From: Rheum nobile
Lineage: Eukaryota; Streptophyta; Magnoliopsida; Caryophyllales; Polygonaceae
DNA length: 64,000 nt
Direction of reading: 5' to 3'
Assembly (NCBI GenBank): GCA_027886185.1
Contig: WOAB01000476.1
Span: forward strand, 6,262,001 to 6,326,000
A program made the translations under genes and the position numbers. Position 1 is the first letter of the stretch, and every line of letters begins with the position of its first letter. The notes below the pieces were generated by a model. The model worked only from the letters and a program-made list of their open reading frames with translations, did not search any database and was not told the origin of the DNA. Positions 54,094 through 64,000 of this stretch are shown here, piece after piece.

Positions 54094-56674
54094 ATGCGTG
54101 AGGCCGATGGACCAAATGCTCCTACTGCTCAAGGTACTCTATACCTTCATTCTACTTCTTTGTGTATACTTTTTGATTCGGGTGCTACCCATTCTTTCAT
54201 TTCAGAAAGTTGCGTAAGTAAGCTAGGCTTAGTATGCAACGAGGCTTGTGAGCCTTTCGTAGTCAATCTTCCCAATGGTGAACATTTGGTTGGAACCAAG
54301 CGTCTGTCAGAATTTCCGATTACCATTCAGGGTAAGAAGTTCGAAGCAGATTTGATCTGTATAGCCATGGTCCATACAACATTATTCTCGGTATGGATTG
54401 GCTGACGCGTCACGGGGCGGTGATCGATTTTATCTTAAGGACTGTGACAGTGTCATCTGGAGGCCCGTTTGTATGCAAGTTCAAGGGTCGCAATGACGCT
54501 GATAACGGCAAGCTCATCAATGTGATGGCTGCGTTTAAGCTACTTCGACAAGGATGTGTCGGGTACCTATGCTACCTGGAGGAGCCCAAGAAAGATGAGC
54601 CTTCAATTCTAGATATTCCGGTCATTTATGAGTTCTTGAATGTCTTTCCGGAGGAGATTCCTGGTTTACCCTCGAGTCATGACGTGGAGTTTACAATCGA
54701 TCTCGAGCCTGGTACCACGCCAATCTCCAAGGCACCGTATCGGATGGCTCTAGCAGAGATGCAAGAGTTGAAGAAGCAACTCGAGGACCTTCTTGAGAAC
54801 GGTTATATAAGACCGAGTGCATCACCTTGGGGCGCTCCTATTTTGTTCATCAAGAAGAAGGATAGATCGTTCCGACTTTGCATCGACTATCGAGAGTTGA
54901 ATAAAGTCACAATCAAGAACAAGTATCCGTTGCCAAGGATTGATGATCTGTTGGATCAATTGCAAGGAGCAAAAGTCTTTTCCAAGATCGATCTGAGATC
55001 TGGTTACCATCAGCTCAGGATTCGTGAGGAAGACATTTCGAGGACTGCTTTCCGGATGAGCTATGGCCACTACGAGTTCATAGTCATGCCATTTGGCCTT
55101 ACTAATGCTCCATCAGTTTTCATGGTTTGATGCATCGATGTTTCCACCAATATCTGGACAAGTTCGTGGTGGTCTTCATCGACGATATTTTGATCTATTC
55201 CCCGAGCAAGGAAGCTCACGAGGAACATCTTCGGATCACTTTGTCAGTCCTTAGACAGAATAGGCTGTATGCAAAGTTGTCTAAGTGTGACTTCTGGATC
55301 AAAGAAGTGGCTTTCTTAGGCCATGTGATCAATGAGAATGGGATCATGGTTGATCCCCAGAAGATTGAAGCGGTAGCCGACTGGAAGCGGCCTCGGAATG
55401 TAAAGGAGGTGCGCAGTTTCTTAGGACTTGCTGGATATTATAGACGGTTCGTAGAGGGATTTTCCAAAATTGCTCTACCTATGACCGGTTTGCTCCGTAA
55501 GGTCCACAAGAAGTTTGTCTGGGATGACAAGTACGAGGCCAATTTTCAAAAACTGAAGAAGTGTCTGACCTCTGCACCAGTTTTGGCGCTACCGGAAGGG
55601 AATGATGGTTATGTGGTCTATAGTGATGCTTCAAAGAATGGGTTAGGGTGCGTACTGATGCAAAAAGGGAAAGTTATTGCGTACGCATCTCGACAATTGA
55701 AAACCTATGAAGCAAACTATCCAACGCATGATCTGGAGTTAGCAGCTGTAGTTTTTGCGTTGAAGATTTGGAGGCACTATCTCTATGGTGTAAGGTGCCA
55801 AGTCTTCACCGATCACAAGAGTCTCAAGTACGTGTTCACTCAGAAGGAGTTGAATATGAGACAACGTCGCTGGTTAGAGCTACTCAAAGACTACGACATC
55901 GAGTTGCTGTATCATCCGGGCAAGGCTAATGTAGTAGCCGATGCATTGAGCTGGAAGACGCCACACGAGACTGTAGTGGCTCTACTCACTGCTCAGACCA
56001 AGCTGAACCAAGGGTTGTGCGAGATTGAAGTCTTGTACAATCAATGTCGAGGATACCTGAGTATGCTTGAGATTCAGGCTATACTACTTGATCAAATCAG
56101 GGAAAAGCAGGTTGACGACGTGGTCTTGGTAAAGCTAAGCAGTGAAGTGATAGACGGGAAAGCTCCCGGATTCGTGATTCAAGAGGATGGATCACTCTGG
56201 TTTCATGACCGGATTTGTGTGCCTGACGTTGATGGTCTTCGCCAGTTGGTGATGAAGGAGGCCCATTCGTCAGCTTATTCTGTACATCCAGGCTCTAGCA
56301 AGATGTACAAGGACCTCAAAAAGAAATTCTGGTGGCCCAACATGAAGTGGGATGTGGCGGAGTTTGTGGTGAAATGCTTGACTTGTCAGAAAGTCAAGAT
56401 AGAACACCGTAGACAAGGTGGTGAATTGCTACCTCTTCCAGTGCCAGAATGGAAATTGGAGGATATTGCTATGGATTTCGTCACCGGGTTGCCAAAGACT
56501 CAGAGTCAAAAGGATGCGATATGGGTAATCATTGACATGCTCACGAAGAGTGCTCACTTCGTGGCTATCAAGTCAACATGGGGAACCCAGAAGCTATCAG
56601 AAGTGTTCCTACATGAGAGGACCATCCAGACATTGGACAGTCTGAGAGGACCATCCAGACATTGGAAGATATGA
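54094..56674 (+). pseudogene. pol: B protease, RT, RNase H and integrase N-terminus (frameshifts)
   Basis: LFDSGATHSF protease near 54169. A one-base deletion near 54370 and another near 55124 move the frame twice. RT has FIDDIL near 55176 and RNase H YSDASKN near 55618. The integrase zinc finger (HPGSSKMYKDL, CLTCQ) and the first catalytic Asp (MDFVTG near 56473) are present. The frame ends after KLSEVFLHERTIQ, where about 190 bp are missing relative to A, including the second catalytic Asp. A 23 bp direct repeat marks the joint. Confidence 0.88.
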
Positions 56675-57396
56675 TGAGAGCTTGCGTACTTGATCGTCCG
56701 ACTAGCTGGGAGAACAACCTAAGTTTGATTGAGTTCACGTACAACAATAGCTGGCATGCTACCATTAAGATGGCTCCATTCGAAGCATTGTACGGTCGAA
56801 AGTGCAGATCTCCAATTTGTTGGGATGAGAATGCCGACAAGGTTCTACTCGGACCAGAATTAGTCGAAAGGACTGCTTCGGACATTGCATTGATTAGACA
56901 GAGGATGTTGACATCTCAAAGTCGACAGAAGTCTTACGCAAATCTAAAGCGCATGAATGTCGAATTTGAGGTTGGTGACAAAGTGTTTGTCAGGGTGTTG
57001 CCATCCAAGGGCGTGTTCAGGTTCGGCAAGCGTGGGAATCTTAACCCTCGCTACGTGGGACCGTTTGAGATCCTTGACAAGGTGGGGCCTCTAACGTATC
57101 GTTTGGCATTGCCGCCATCGGCACATCCGGTGCATAACGTGTTCCATGTATTGAGAAAGTACGTGCCAGATGAGTCTCATGTGCTGAGTTATGAAGACAT
57201 CAAGATTCAGGCAAATGGTACCTACGAGGAGATACCTGTGCGTATTCTCGAGCGTCGCGAGAAGCAATTGCGGAACAAGGTAGTACCATTAGTACAGATC
57301 CTTTGGTCCAAGGCTGGATCTGAAGAGGTTACTTGGGAAACCTGAGAGACTGAAGCGGATATGCTTAGCCGTTTTCCCGAGCTGTTTTCGGCCTAG
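56662..57396 (+). pseudogene. pol: B integrase C-terminus and chromodomain
   Basis: Continues with EDMMRACVLDRPTSW, KVFVRVLPSKGVFRFGKRG, and the chromodomain TYEEIPVRILERREKQLRNK. A TGG to TGA stop at 57343-57345 precedes the last 17 codons; the natural stop is 57394-57396. A few residues before RKYVPDES are lost relative to A. Confidence 0.87.
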
Positions 57397-57501
57397 TTTC
57401 GGGGTCGAAACCTTTTTAAGGGGGTAGTGTTGTAACGCCTCATTTTTTTGGGTTTATTCGGCCAAGTTTCGGGGTCGAAACTTGTTTTAAGGGGAAGGTG
57501 A
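57396..57501 (+). promoter_or_regulatory. B double stem-loop and polypurine tract, with LTR-start remnant between
   Basis: GTTTCGGGGTCGAAAC at 57396-57411, then an AAGGGGG tract and TGTAACGCCTCATTTTT (an LTR-start-like sequence near 57431), then a second GTTTCGGGGTCGAAAC at 57476-57491 with its own tract, then the real LTR. Confidence 0.8.
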
Positions 57502-57962
57502 TGTAATACCCGTCATTTTTAGTAAGGGTATTTGGGTAATTTACTCAACCCTCGTTCTGTGATCGTATCATTTTTGGAGAGGTTCGGATTTCTGTATCGA
57601 GATTAATCTCTGTAAAATCCCTTGAGTGATATAAAATACATTCGACGTATTTTTCGGGGTTTAGAATATTTTTTTGGGTACAAATATATTTAATACGGGG
57701 TTTAAAACCCACGCCAAACCTTTCCCCGGGCAAACAGACGCGGAAAAGGTATTTCCACGATCGCGGCGGCATTTCCACGACCGCGGAAATATGGGCTTCA
57801 GAAGGGCTGGGCACAGGAATTTTCCGCGACCGCAAATAAAGTTCCGCGACCGCAGAAAACTCCAACACGCCAACGTCGCATCGCTCAGAGCCTCGCCGTT
57901 CGCGCCACCGTTGATCTCCTGGCTGGCCGTTGATCTAGGCAGGGAGAGCTCCTTCCTTTGGC

Positions 57963-57970
57963 TATAAAAG
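57963..57970 (+). promoter_or_regulatory. TATA box of B 3' LTR
   Basis: TATAAAAG in GGCTATAAAAGGGGG, about 110 bases after the upstream palindrome cluster. Confidence 0.7.
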
Positions 57971-58725
57971 GGGGTCGGATTGAGGGTTGAAGGGCACACC
58001 GAAATCACTCTCTCCCTCTCAGATTCTCTCTCATTTTCGTGCTCGCCGGAGGTCGAAGCTCTCGCCGGAAATCTTCAAGTTGTCTCTAGAGCTCTTGTTG
58101 GAGGTGGTGGTGCTCTCAAGGCGGTGCATTGGAGGTGCAAGGTGCCCAGGAGTCGAGCCCCGTCGCGTCGCCCCCAATGAGATTTCTCCCATTCTGAGTC
58201 GCCGGAGTTCATGTCCGCGACCGCGGCTGTGACAAGGCCGGTCGCGTCCACGACCGTTGCCTTTGTCACTCGCGGACACTCATCCTCGACGCCCGCGACC
58301 GCGGCAGAGCCACCGCGACCGCTGACTGCCTGGGCAATCGCGATCGTGGCATTTGGCTTGCCGGTCTCGGGCGAGACTTCCATTCTTTCGATTTGGTTCA
58401 TTCCTTCTTCGATTCGTATCATTTTAAATGCCGAATCTAACCTAGGATTTCGTTATGGGTCATTCCATAGGAATCTATAATCCGAGTTCTGTTTTCGTTC
58501 TGGACCCAGAAACTCGTCGTCTTTCAATCGTTCATCTAATCTAAGGCAAGTGGCGGTTTGCTCTTGCTTATCATTCCATATTTCTATTAATTATCAATTG
58601 TTTTAATTGTTAATTAAATGGGATGAATATTGTTTTCGTTGGGAACAGTTTTGATAAACGTATTTGATACGATTAAAAGAGATATTATAATACGTTGTAT
58701 ATACTGCTAGAAACAACGCTATTGT

Positions 58726-58727
<2 letters not shown>

Positions 58728-58757
<30 letters not shown>
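58728..58757 (+). repeat. AT dinucleotide microsatellite in B LTR
   Basis: About fifteen AT units, at the site where LTR C has a much shorter ATATATAT run (near 35085). Confidence 0.9.
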
Positions 58758-58762
<5 letters not shown>

Positions 58763-59863
58763 CCATGATGGCATTGATGTGGATTATTATGTGGGTTTAA
58801 CTGTTTAGTTAGAACGAGTATTCGTAGGAACGCTATGTACCTTGCGAGGTCTAGTTGTTTCTTTATAACTGGTGCTAGGATGATTTTTCCCTAGTACTCT
58901 CTGGTCATGACCTTGCCCTTACTCAGGGTAGGTGCACACAGCTGGTGCCGATTCTCGGGATTTATTCCCTTCAATATCTCTCGCGATGAGATGATATATA
59001 AAAGCTTATAACGTGAATGTACGCTTTGTCACTAAAGTAAGATAACTGCCGCTATGCACATAATTAATGAACCTTGGGTGAGAAGTATAACTTGGAAACT
59101 CGTCTGGACTTCGACTAAAGTAAGTCCTCCTTCCAAATCTGAATTTGCATTACGCGGTGAGGTTGGTCGTGGACCCAAATGGGCAAGTCTTTTTAAACGC
59201 TTGTGTGAAACTTTAATGTTCCCGAACACTTGTCATACTTTCCGATAAGACTCAATCTCTTGGAGTCTTCTCTTCATATGTTTCCTTTAGACTCGATCTT
59301 TAAGAGTCTTCTCTTGATCATTCTACTTTGAATCATTCTGTAGAGGTATTGAGGTTTACTATCGTCATCGGCTTTCATTCGAGAAGCGATGGGTCTAACC
59401 TAATACGCCTACCTTAGAACCTTTCTGTTTTACCCTTGCATAGTCTTTCATTAGACTAACCAACCGGGTTTTATTCCTTGCATGGTTGGCTGGTGTCATC
59501 CGTCTCATACGGCACATCAGGTAAACTCCCGTTACATGAAGGCTAGAAACGACGATGAAGGCAGATGGAGTTTTTAAGAGTTTTATCAAGGTTGAGATCC
59601 TAGGCGGGTGATCGCTCCGATCAAGAAATTTTTGTTATTTATTTAAAAAACTTCCGCTGTATTGAAACATATTATGTATTTTGGTTGTATTTGGAATTGT
59701 GGATGCAATTCCGAGACTTTGATTTAATCAAATGTTATGATATTTCGTATTAAATGTTGTTTTATGATTTGTATAAATTGGTTAAGCCTTGGGTGGCTTC
59801 GGATGTGGAATCTGAGGTCATTGGCGATAATACTTTCAAGGTTATATATTTGGGGGTGTTACA

Positions 59864-59868
59864 TGAAC
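59864..59868 (+). repeat. Target site duplication TGAAC (right side of B)
   Basis: Matches 51350-51354. Joining the two sides recreates TGTTAGGTGAACACCCCC as at 49816. Confidence 0.88.
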
Positions 59869-60400
59869 ACCCCCCTGGGATGGGTCATGGCATCCCTTGT
59901 GGCACTACACACTTGGCCTTCGGATTAGATACCCTTCCCGTTGACCCCGGGGTACTCTTAGATGGACTCTTTCATACTAGTGTGTTGGCTTGGGACCCTA
60001 GCTTTGTGGGTCGTTGTTGGGAGATTTGGTGGCTGAAATTTGGAAAGAGCTTTACACTTGACATTAGTGGCCACCTCCACCCCGTAGCCATGTTTAGAGC
60101 CATCCTTAGGACCCCCCCCCCCCCCCCCACACCGTTGGCTGACCTTTCTTTGACTTGTTGAGTTACATTGTTGTAGGTCCATCCCGCCGGCTGCCATGCT
60201 TGCCCATGAGGGCCCCCAACTTGGGGTGCCCAAGGATCCGCCCGACGGATCTCATTTGCTCGTGCTTATTTGTGTTAATGGCGGTCTCCCTCACTCCACC
60301 TTCACCTTTAAGAAGGGGAGACGCGCTACCACACTTCCTCCGCCTCCCGGACTTCCAACACACTCGAAGCGCGGACGCTTCGAAGCTAAGAAGGGGAGAG

Positions 60401-61447
60401 TGATGAGTCCTGGTGGAGGTTGTAGGGTGTTGGTGGGTGGTAGCAAGGTGGCGGAAGTGGTGGTCCGGTCGCCGGCGGTGGTGGGGGTCGCCGGAAAGTC
60501 ATTTTTTTGTGTTTTTTGTGGTTTTTGGGGCTGTTCTTGGGAGGGGAAAGTAAGGCAACTAAATTAAACATAAATCTAGCATGGAAACAAGGAAAAAAGT
60601 CATGGAAACAATAAAAAATTGAGCATGAAAAACTGAACACAAAAACATGAAGAACAAGAAAATTTTCAAGCTAGCAAGAGAGAACCTAAGCCTAGAACAT
60701 GTTCACCATGGCAACAATAACAAAAAAGGCATTGTCTTTCTCTCTCTCTTTCACCCTTGTTGCCGCCCAAGACAATTCAAAGTGTGGCCCACCTTCTTCC
60801 ATACTAGTCAAAGGCACAAACCAAGCCACTTCCCTAGACAAATACACAAACGAAAGAAAAAAAAATTCACAAAGGGCCAAGAAAAAGGCAATTTCCCTCA
60901 AATCTTATCAAGTCTCAGTTGGGCCACCACAACCAAAAACGTGGGCAAGCCCACTTCACTCCGGCAATAAGGTCGACTAAGCTCTGCTTCCATATTCTTC
61001 TAAGTCCACTTGCCACAAGAACCTACCATTCATGACACACATTGCGGTCTCATCTTTCTCTTGATCCATCTAGTGGCCTCACGATCTAAGTGTATGAGTC
61101 TGTCAATTGTGTATACTTTGCATAGTGGTCGAGCCTCTTCCAAACACACATCCTCCACTTCCCTTGACCACTGCGTGCATCAAACACCATGCCACCTACA
61201 CGGATTTGCTCCTTTCTTTTGACCCTCCTTTGTTGCATTACTTGATTGCCTAGGCTTAGTGTGCTCTTGCATTCTTCATGTGATTAACTTGGTTGCCTCG
61301 ATCATTGTTTTGCTTGCCTTCTTGCTTGCATTGCTTGGATTAGATTTTCTTAGGCCTAAGGTATTCATATTGTGTTAAGTATGCATTGCCTTGTTTGCTT
61401 GGAACTCTTTACTTGGATTGCCTCTTGCTTGTGCTAGGTGAGTCGCC
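60401..61447 (+). repeat. X LTR (second copy; 3' boundary uncertain)
   Basis: Starts TGATGAGTCC after a stem-loop (60365-60382) and a purine tract. It matches 50350-51342 up to 61393 and then continues about 50 bases to the gag-like ATG. Confidence 0.62.
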
Positions 61448-62432
61448 ATGGAATATCCTATAGAAGATGAGTTCGATTATCTCCTCGAGGAAGCCTTCGG
61501 GTTTGAACAATACCATTGCCCTCGACCCTCCTATAGTGCCCCCGGCCGCAGCTCCAAGCACCCCTTAACGCCTCATTCCGTTCCACCAAGAGGAGGATAT
61601 GACCGAATGCCACCTAGTTACCGGCATGCTCGAGCTCGGCCCCGGTCGAACCTTTATGTGCCTAGCCAGCCCGAGGGCCATGGTGTAGGGGTGTCCTTCT
61701 ACTCCTTCACGCTATGTCCTTCTACTCCTTCACGACGGTGGTTCCGAGATCTTGGTATGGGAGCGCCACACACGCTATGTCTTTGGCCGCTCGGGTTATG
61801 ATGTTTGCGAGGAGGTGCGCATCGCCACTTGGTATTTCACCGACTATGCCCGTACATGGTGGCCAAAGGTGCAAGAGTCCCTACGTCTCGGAGGCTTCCC
61901 GCCCATCCAAACATGGGCTTAGCTCATCTATGTCATGGCTCACCACTATGCCCCGAGATCCACGCTATCCAGCCCAAGTGCATGTGAATGCGCCTTCCCG
62001 ATGCTCAACCACCACATCTCCGACCATGAAGCCCACGGAGAGGCTACCATTGATGTGGTTGCTCCTGGGGAAGAGGCCCAAAACAACGCTGCAATTGGTG
62101 CGCCTCAACATGCCTTGGTTGCTTTCCAGTGGATGCCTCGCCCTATCATTACTCGCAGCTCCATGAGCTCTTTGGCAACGCCTTGGATGGATCCCACACC
62201 TCTTGTTCCTTCTTGCTTTCCATTCTCATTCCTAGAGGAGGTCCATGCTATGGATGACGAGCCTTACAAGCTTCCAAGGCCAGCTCTTAACCCCTACAAT
62301 GGAGACGCTCTAATGACCCCTATATTTAGGGAGGTACCTTCTTTTGTCTATCCTTTTATGCCTTTGAGTGATAACTTGCATGGGTTTCCATTTACATCTT
62401 TGGATAGAGCTTTATTTATGAAGACAAACTAA
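61448..62432 (+). pseudogene. X gag-like ORF (frameshift and stop)
   Basis: ATGGAATATCCTATA starts a frame of charged and Pro/Arg-rich residues. Near 61700 the string TCCTTCTACTCCTTCACG is repeated in tandem and the frame shifts. The next frame carries VRIATWYFTDYARTWWPKVQ and GGFPPIQTW, the A-x-x-WW core of gypsy gag proteins, interrupted by a TAG near 61920, then continues to a stop at 62430-62432. No zinc knuckle was found, about 330 codons in all. The gag assignment rests on the WW core. Confidence 0.65.
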
Positions 62433-63987
62433 TTTGCATCTAGGACTACACATTCCTTTTTGCATTATAGTTTCATGTCTCAATTCATGCTCACGAAGTT
62501 TCACTTATTTCTTGTTATTTCCTACATGCCTAAGTATGATAATTGTTTGACTTGTTGCATCATGAAGCATATACTTAGGCTTAGGAAGAGTGATGCCACT
62601 ACTCTTGGATATGACCTTACACTTCCTATGGCATATACCTCTCATGTTATTGCCTTTCCTGCTTTAGGCAAGAAAAAAGGCTTGCATGTTATACCCTTGG
62701 ATTTGGCATGTCGAACTACATACTCATGTTTGCTTCATAGCTCCCTATCCTTGTTGCATGAGATGTATTCACTTCATTCCTTTCCTCTCCTAGTTACGTA
62801 TGTTGTGTGCTTTCCATATTCCATCTTTCGGCATACCTTTGATGCTTCATGTGTTGATTATGCGTACCCCATACCATGATAATGCCCTTGTTATGAGTCT
62901 TTGCAATGTTGATTTTTGGGCCTATTATGGGGGTACGGGCTGCCATCTCTCCACCTTGTCCTTGAGCAAACCTAGATCCTCCCCTAGGCTTTCTTTGCAA
63001 AAGGATTGTCATGTTGTTCGGGGCACTTTGAGGATTATACCTAGAGCGCTTCCTTGGAACCCCTTGCCTACGGAGTATCATGTTGATTATGGACCTTTAT
63101 GGACTGGCCATACATCCATTCCTAGGCGCCTCATGTATAAGGTATTTCAGGTTGACACGGAGCCTTTGAGGATAACCCCGCACATAGCCTCCTTAGGGAC
63201 CCTTTCGTTAGGACCTCACCTCAGCTTGTCTCTTGGTTTGTGGCCTCGTGCTTGGGTGTTTGTCCCATTGATTTATCCTAGCTATCACCCTCCTAACCCT
63301 AGCATTCTTGTATCTACTTATACCGGGAATTGGGTGGTTGTTTATCTCACTCTTGTAGTCGGGTGGCCAATTCCTAAGAAGGGGAGAGATTCTCTTTGGG
63401 TGCTACTAGTTCATCTCTCCCACATGGCCAATCCCCTAGCTTGTAGGATCTCACACATGGCGTTGAGGATGCCCACTATGTTCCTTTTCCACATATGGCC
63501 ACCGGACCTAAGCCCTCCCATCACCTACCACATTAGGGCTACACATGAACCGACCCTATCTCCCTTTTGGACCGTGCCTAGGGCCCTTCGTAGAACCACC
63601 CCAGGGAGTAGGATATTCTCACATTTTGTTGTTGAGTTGCTTTGTTATAGGACCATGTTGGCGGCCACCTTGCTTAGGGCCTTGTTGGCGCCTCCTTGGA
63701 GTACACATACATGGCGTTGGGAGCTTTTCCAAGCCGTCTTATGGACGCCTACTTGCCTCATGTGCCACCGATTCCTAATGATGGCTTGCTTCTTGTAACA
63801 TTGGTGCCTATAGACGTCTTTACTTCATTCATGGAAGGTCCTGAAGTTCCTGACCAGGCGAGCCCCCTTGGGTCATTCTCACTTGCTTCCACATTGTGCT
63901 CGCCCATTGAAGCCCTACATGGTGCCCCTCAGAACCCCCCGATCCTAGCCACAAATTGAGGATAATTTGCCCTCAAGAAGGGGAGAG
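62433..63987 (+). other. X internal 3' region without recognised gene
   Basis: Mostly C/T-rich. A frame at 62800-63798 is open for 332 codons, but its product is Leu/Pro/His-rich with no known domain, and the homologous first-copy DNA (49388-50349) is not open in the same way. Purine tracts at about 63371 and before 63988. Confidence 0.55.
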
Positions 63988-64000
63988 TGATGAGTTCCAC
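63955..64000 (+). promoter_or_regulatory. X terminal stem-loop, polypurine tract and start of the next LTR
   Basis: TTGAGG (63955-63960) can pair with CCTCAA (63971-63976), followed by GAAGGGGAGAG and TGATGAGTTCC at 63988. Confidence 0.65.

Larger units (their letters stand above)
51355..59863 (+). mobile_element. Element B, second Tekay-type chromovirus (degenerate)
   Basis: Same plan as A (leader ORF, gag, pol, stem-loop, PPT, LTR). The proteins are similar but clearly diverged, and the LTR sequence differs. The 5' LTR is cut to 267 bp and fused to the leader ORF; protease-RT has two one-base deletions and integrase a deletion of about 190 bp. Flanked by TGAAC on both sides. Confidence 0.9.
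57502..59863 (+). repeat. B 3' LTR (2362 bp)
   Basis: TGTAATACCC to GGTGTTACA. TATAAAAG at 57963-57970. Palindromes CCGCGACCGCGG or variants at 57755-57856 and 58215-58322. Conserved GGCAAGTGGCGGT at 58545-58557. An AT dinucleotide run at 58728-58757. No coding content supported. Confidence 0.92.
59869..64000 (+). mobile_element. Element X, second part: internal end, LTR, full internal region, start of next LTR
   Basis: 59869-60400 repeats the X internal 3' end, 60401 to about 61447 is an LTR, 61448-63987 is an internal region with a gag-like ORF, and 63988 starts another LTR (TGATGAGTTCC) cut by the window edge. No protease, RT or integrase seen, so X is a non-autonomous (LARD-like) family. 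The LTR 3' end and primer site could not be fixed: no TGGTATCAGA or TGGCGCC site lies before the ATG. Confidence 0.7.

Noticed and set aside
62800..63798. 332-codon frame in X taken as a gene
   Set aside because: Low-complexity Leu/Pro/His product, no domain, and the homologous first-copy DNA is not open in parallel. Kept only as a remark on the non-coding region.

Overview
The window is plant nuclear DNA made almost entirely of nested and tandem LTR retrotransposons. I see no host protein gene, tRNA, rRNA or CRISPR array. Chromodomain-bearing Ty3/gypsy elements of the Tekay/Del type, a Sirevirus-type Ty1/copia element with an extra 3' ORF, an Athila-like element primed by tRNA-Asp, and non-autonomous LARD-like elements together indicate an angiosperm, probably a eudicot with a repeat-rich genome. 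The species cannot be named from sequence alone. All element names (A, B, C, S, D, L, X) are mine.

Layout. 1-33967 is a head-to-tail repeat with a period of about 20.4 kb. The unit is a Sirevirus (S) carrying a Tekay-type element (A) in its integrase codons, with target duplication GTGGA. Unit 1 enters the window inside gag of A (A1, 1-6864), continues with the 3' half of S (6870-12480) and ends in a Sirevirus LTR (12481-13578). Unit 2 begins at that same LTR: S gag-protease (13629-16302), complete A2 (16303-27255), S integrase-RT-RNase H and accessory ORF (27261-32237), right LTR (32858-33967). This is an LTR-internal-LTR-internal-LTR array. 33968-34854 is unassigned repeat-like DNA. 34855-36238 is a truncated minus-strand LTR of a third Tekay-like family (C). 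36239-39637 is a decayed minus-strand copia element (D). 39638-49387 holds two head-to-tail Athila-like non-autonomous elements (L1, L2), with LTR1 and LTR2 joined through four bases. 49388-64000 is a second non-autonomous family with a gag-like ORF (X). It carries a 1.53 kb tandem duplication and is interrupted by Tekay-type element B (51355-59863, target duplication TGAAC).

Function and decay. Every large ORF compared carries stops, frameshifts or deletions except the accessory ORF of unit 2 (one stop) and the truncated L1 gag-like ORF (open). Many stops are C-to-T changes. The two 20 kb units differ by roughly 1-2 percent by eye, so the array is young. The most unusual signals are: family-specific GC-rich palindromes placed on both sides of the TATA box in three different Tekay-like LTR families, one of which recurs in the unrelated L elements, even inside their ORF and in different reading frames; an acidic leader ORF upstream of gag in A and B; a plant-transposon-like ORF in the env position of the Sirevirus; a stem-loop just before the polypurine tract in nearly every family; and the LTR-AATT-LTR junction between L1 and L2.
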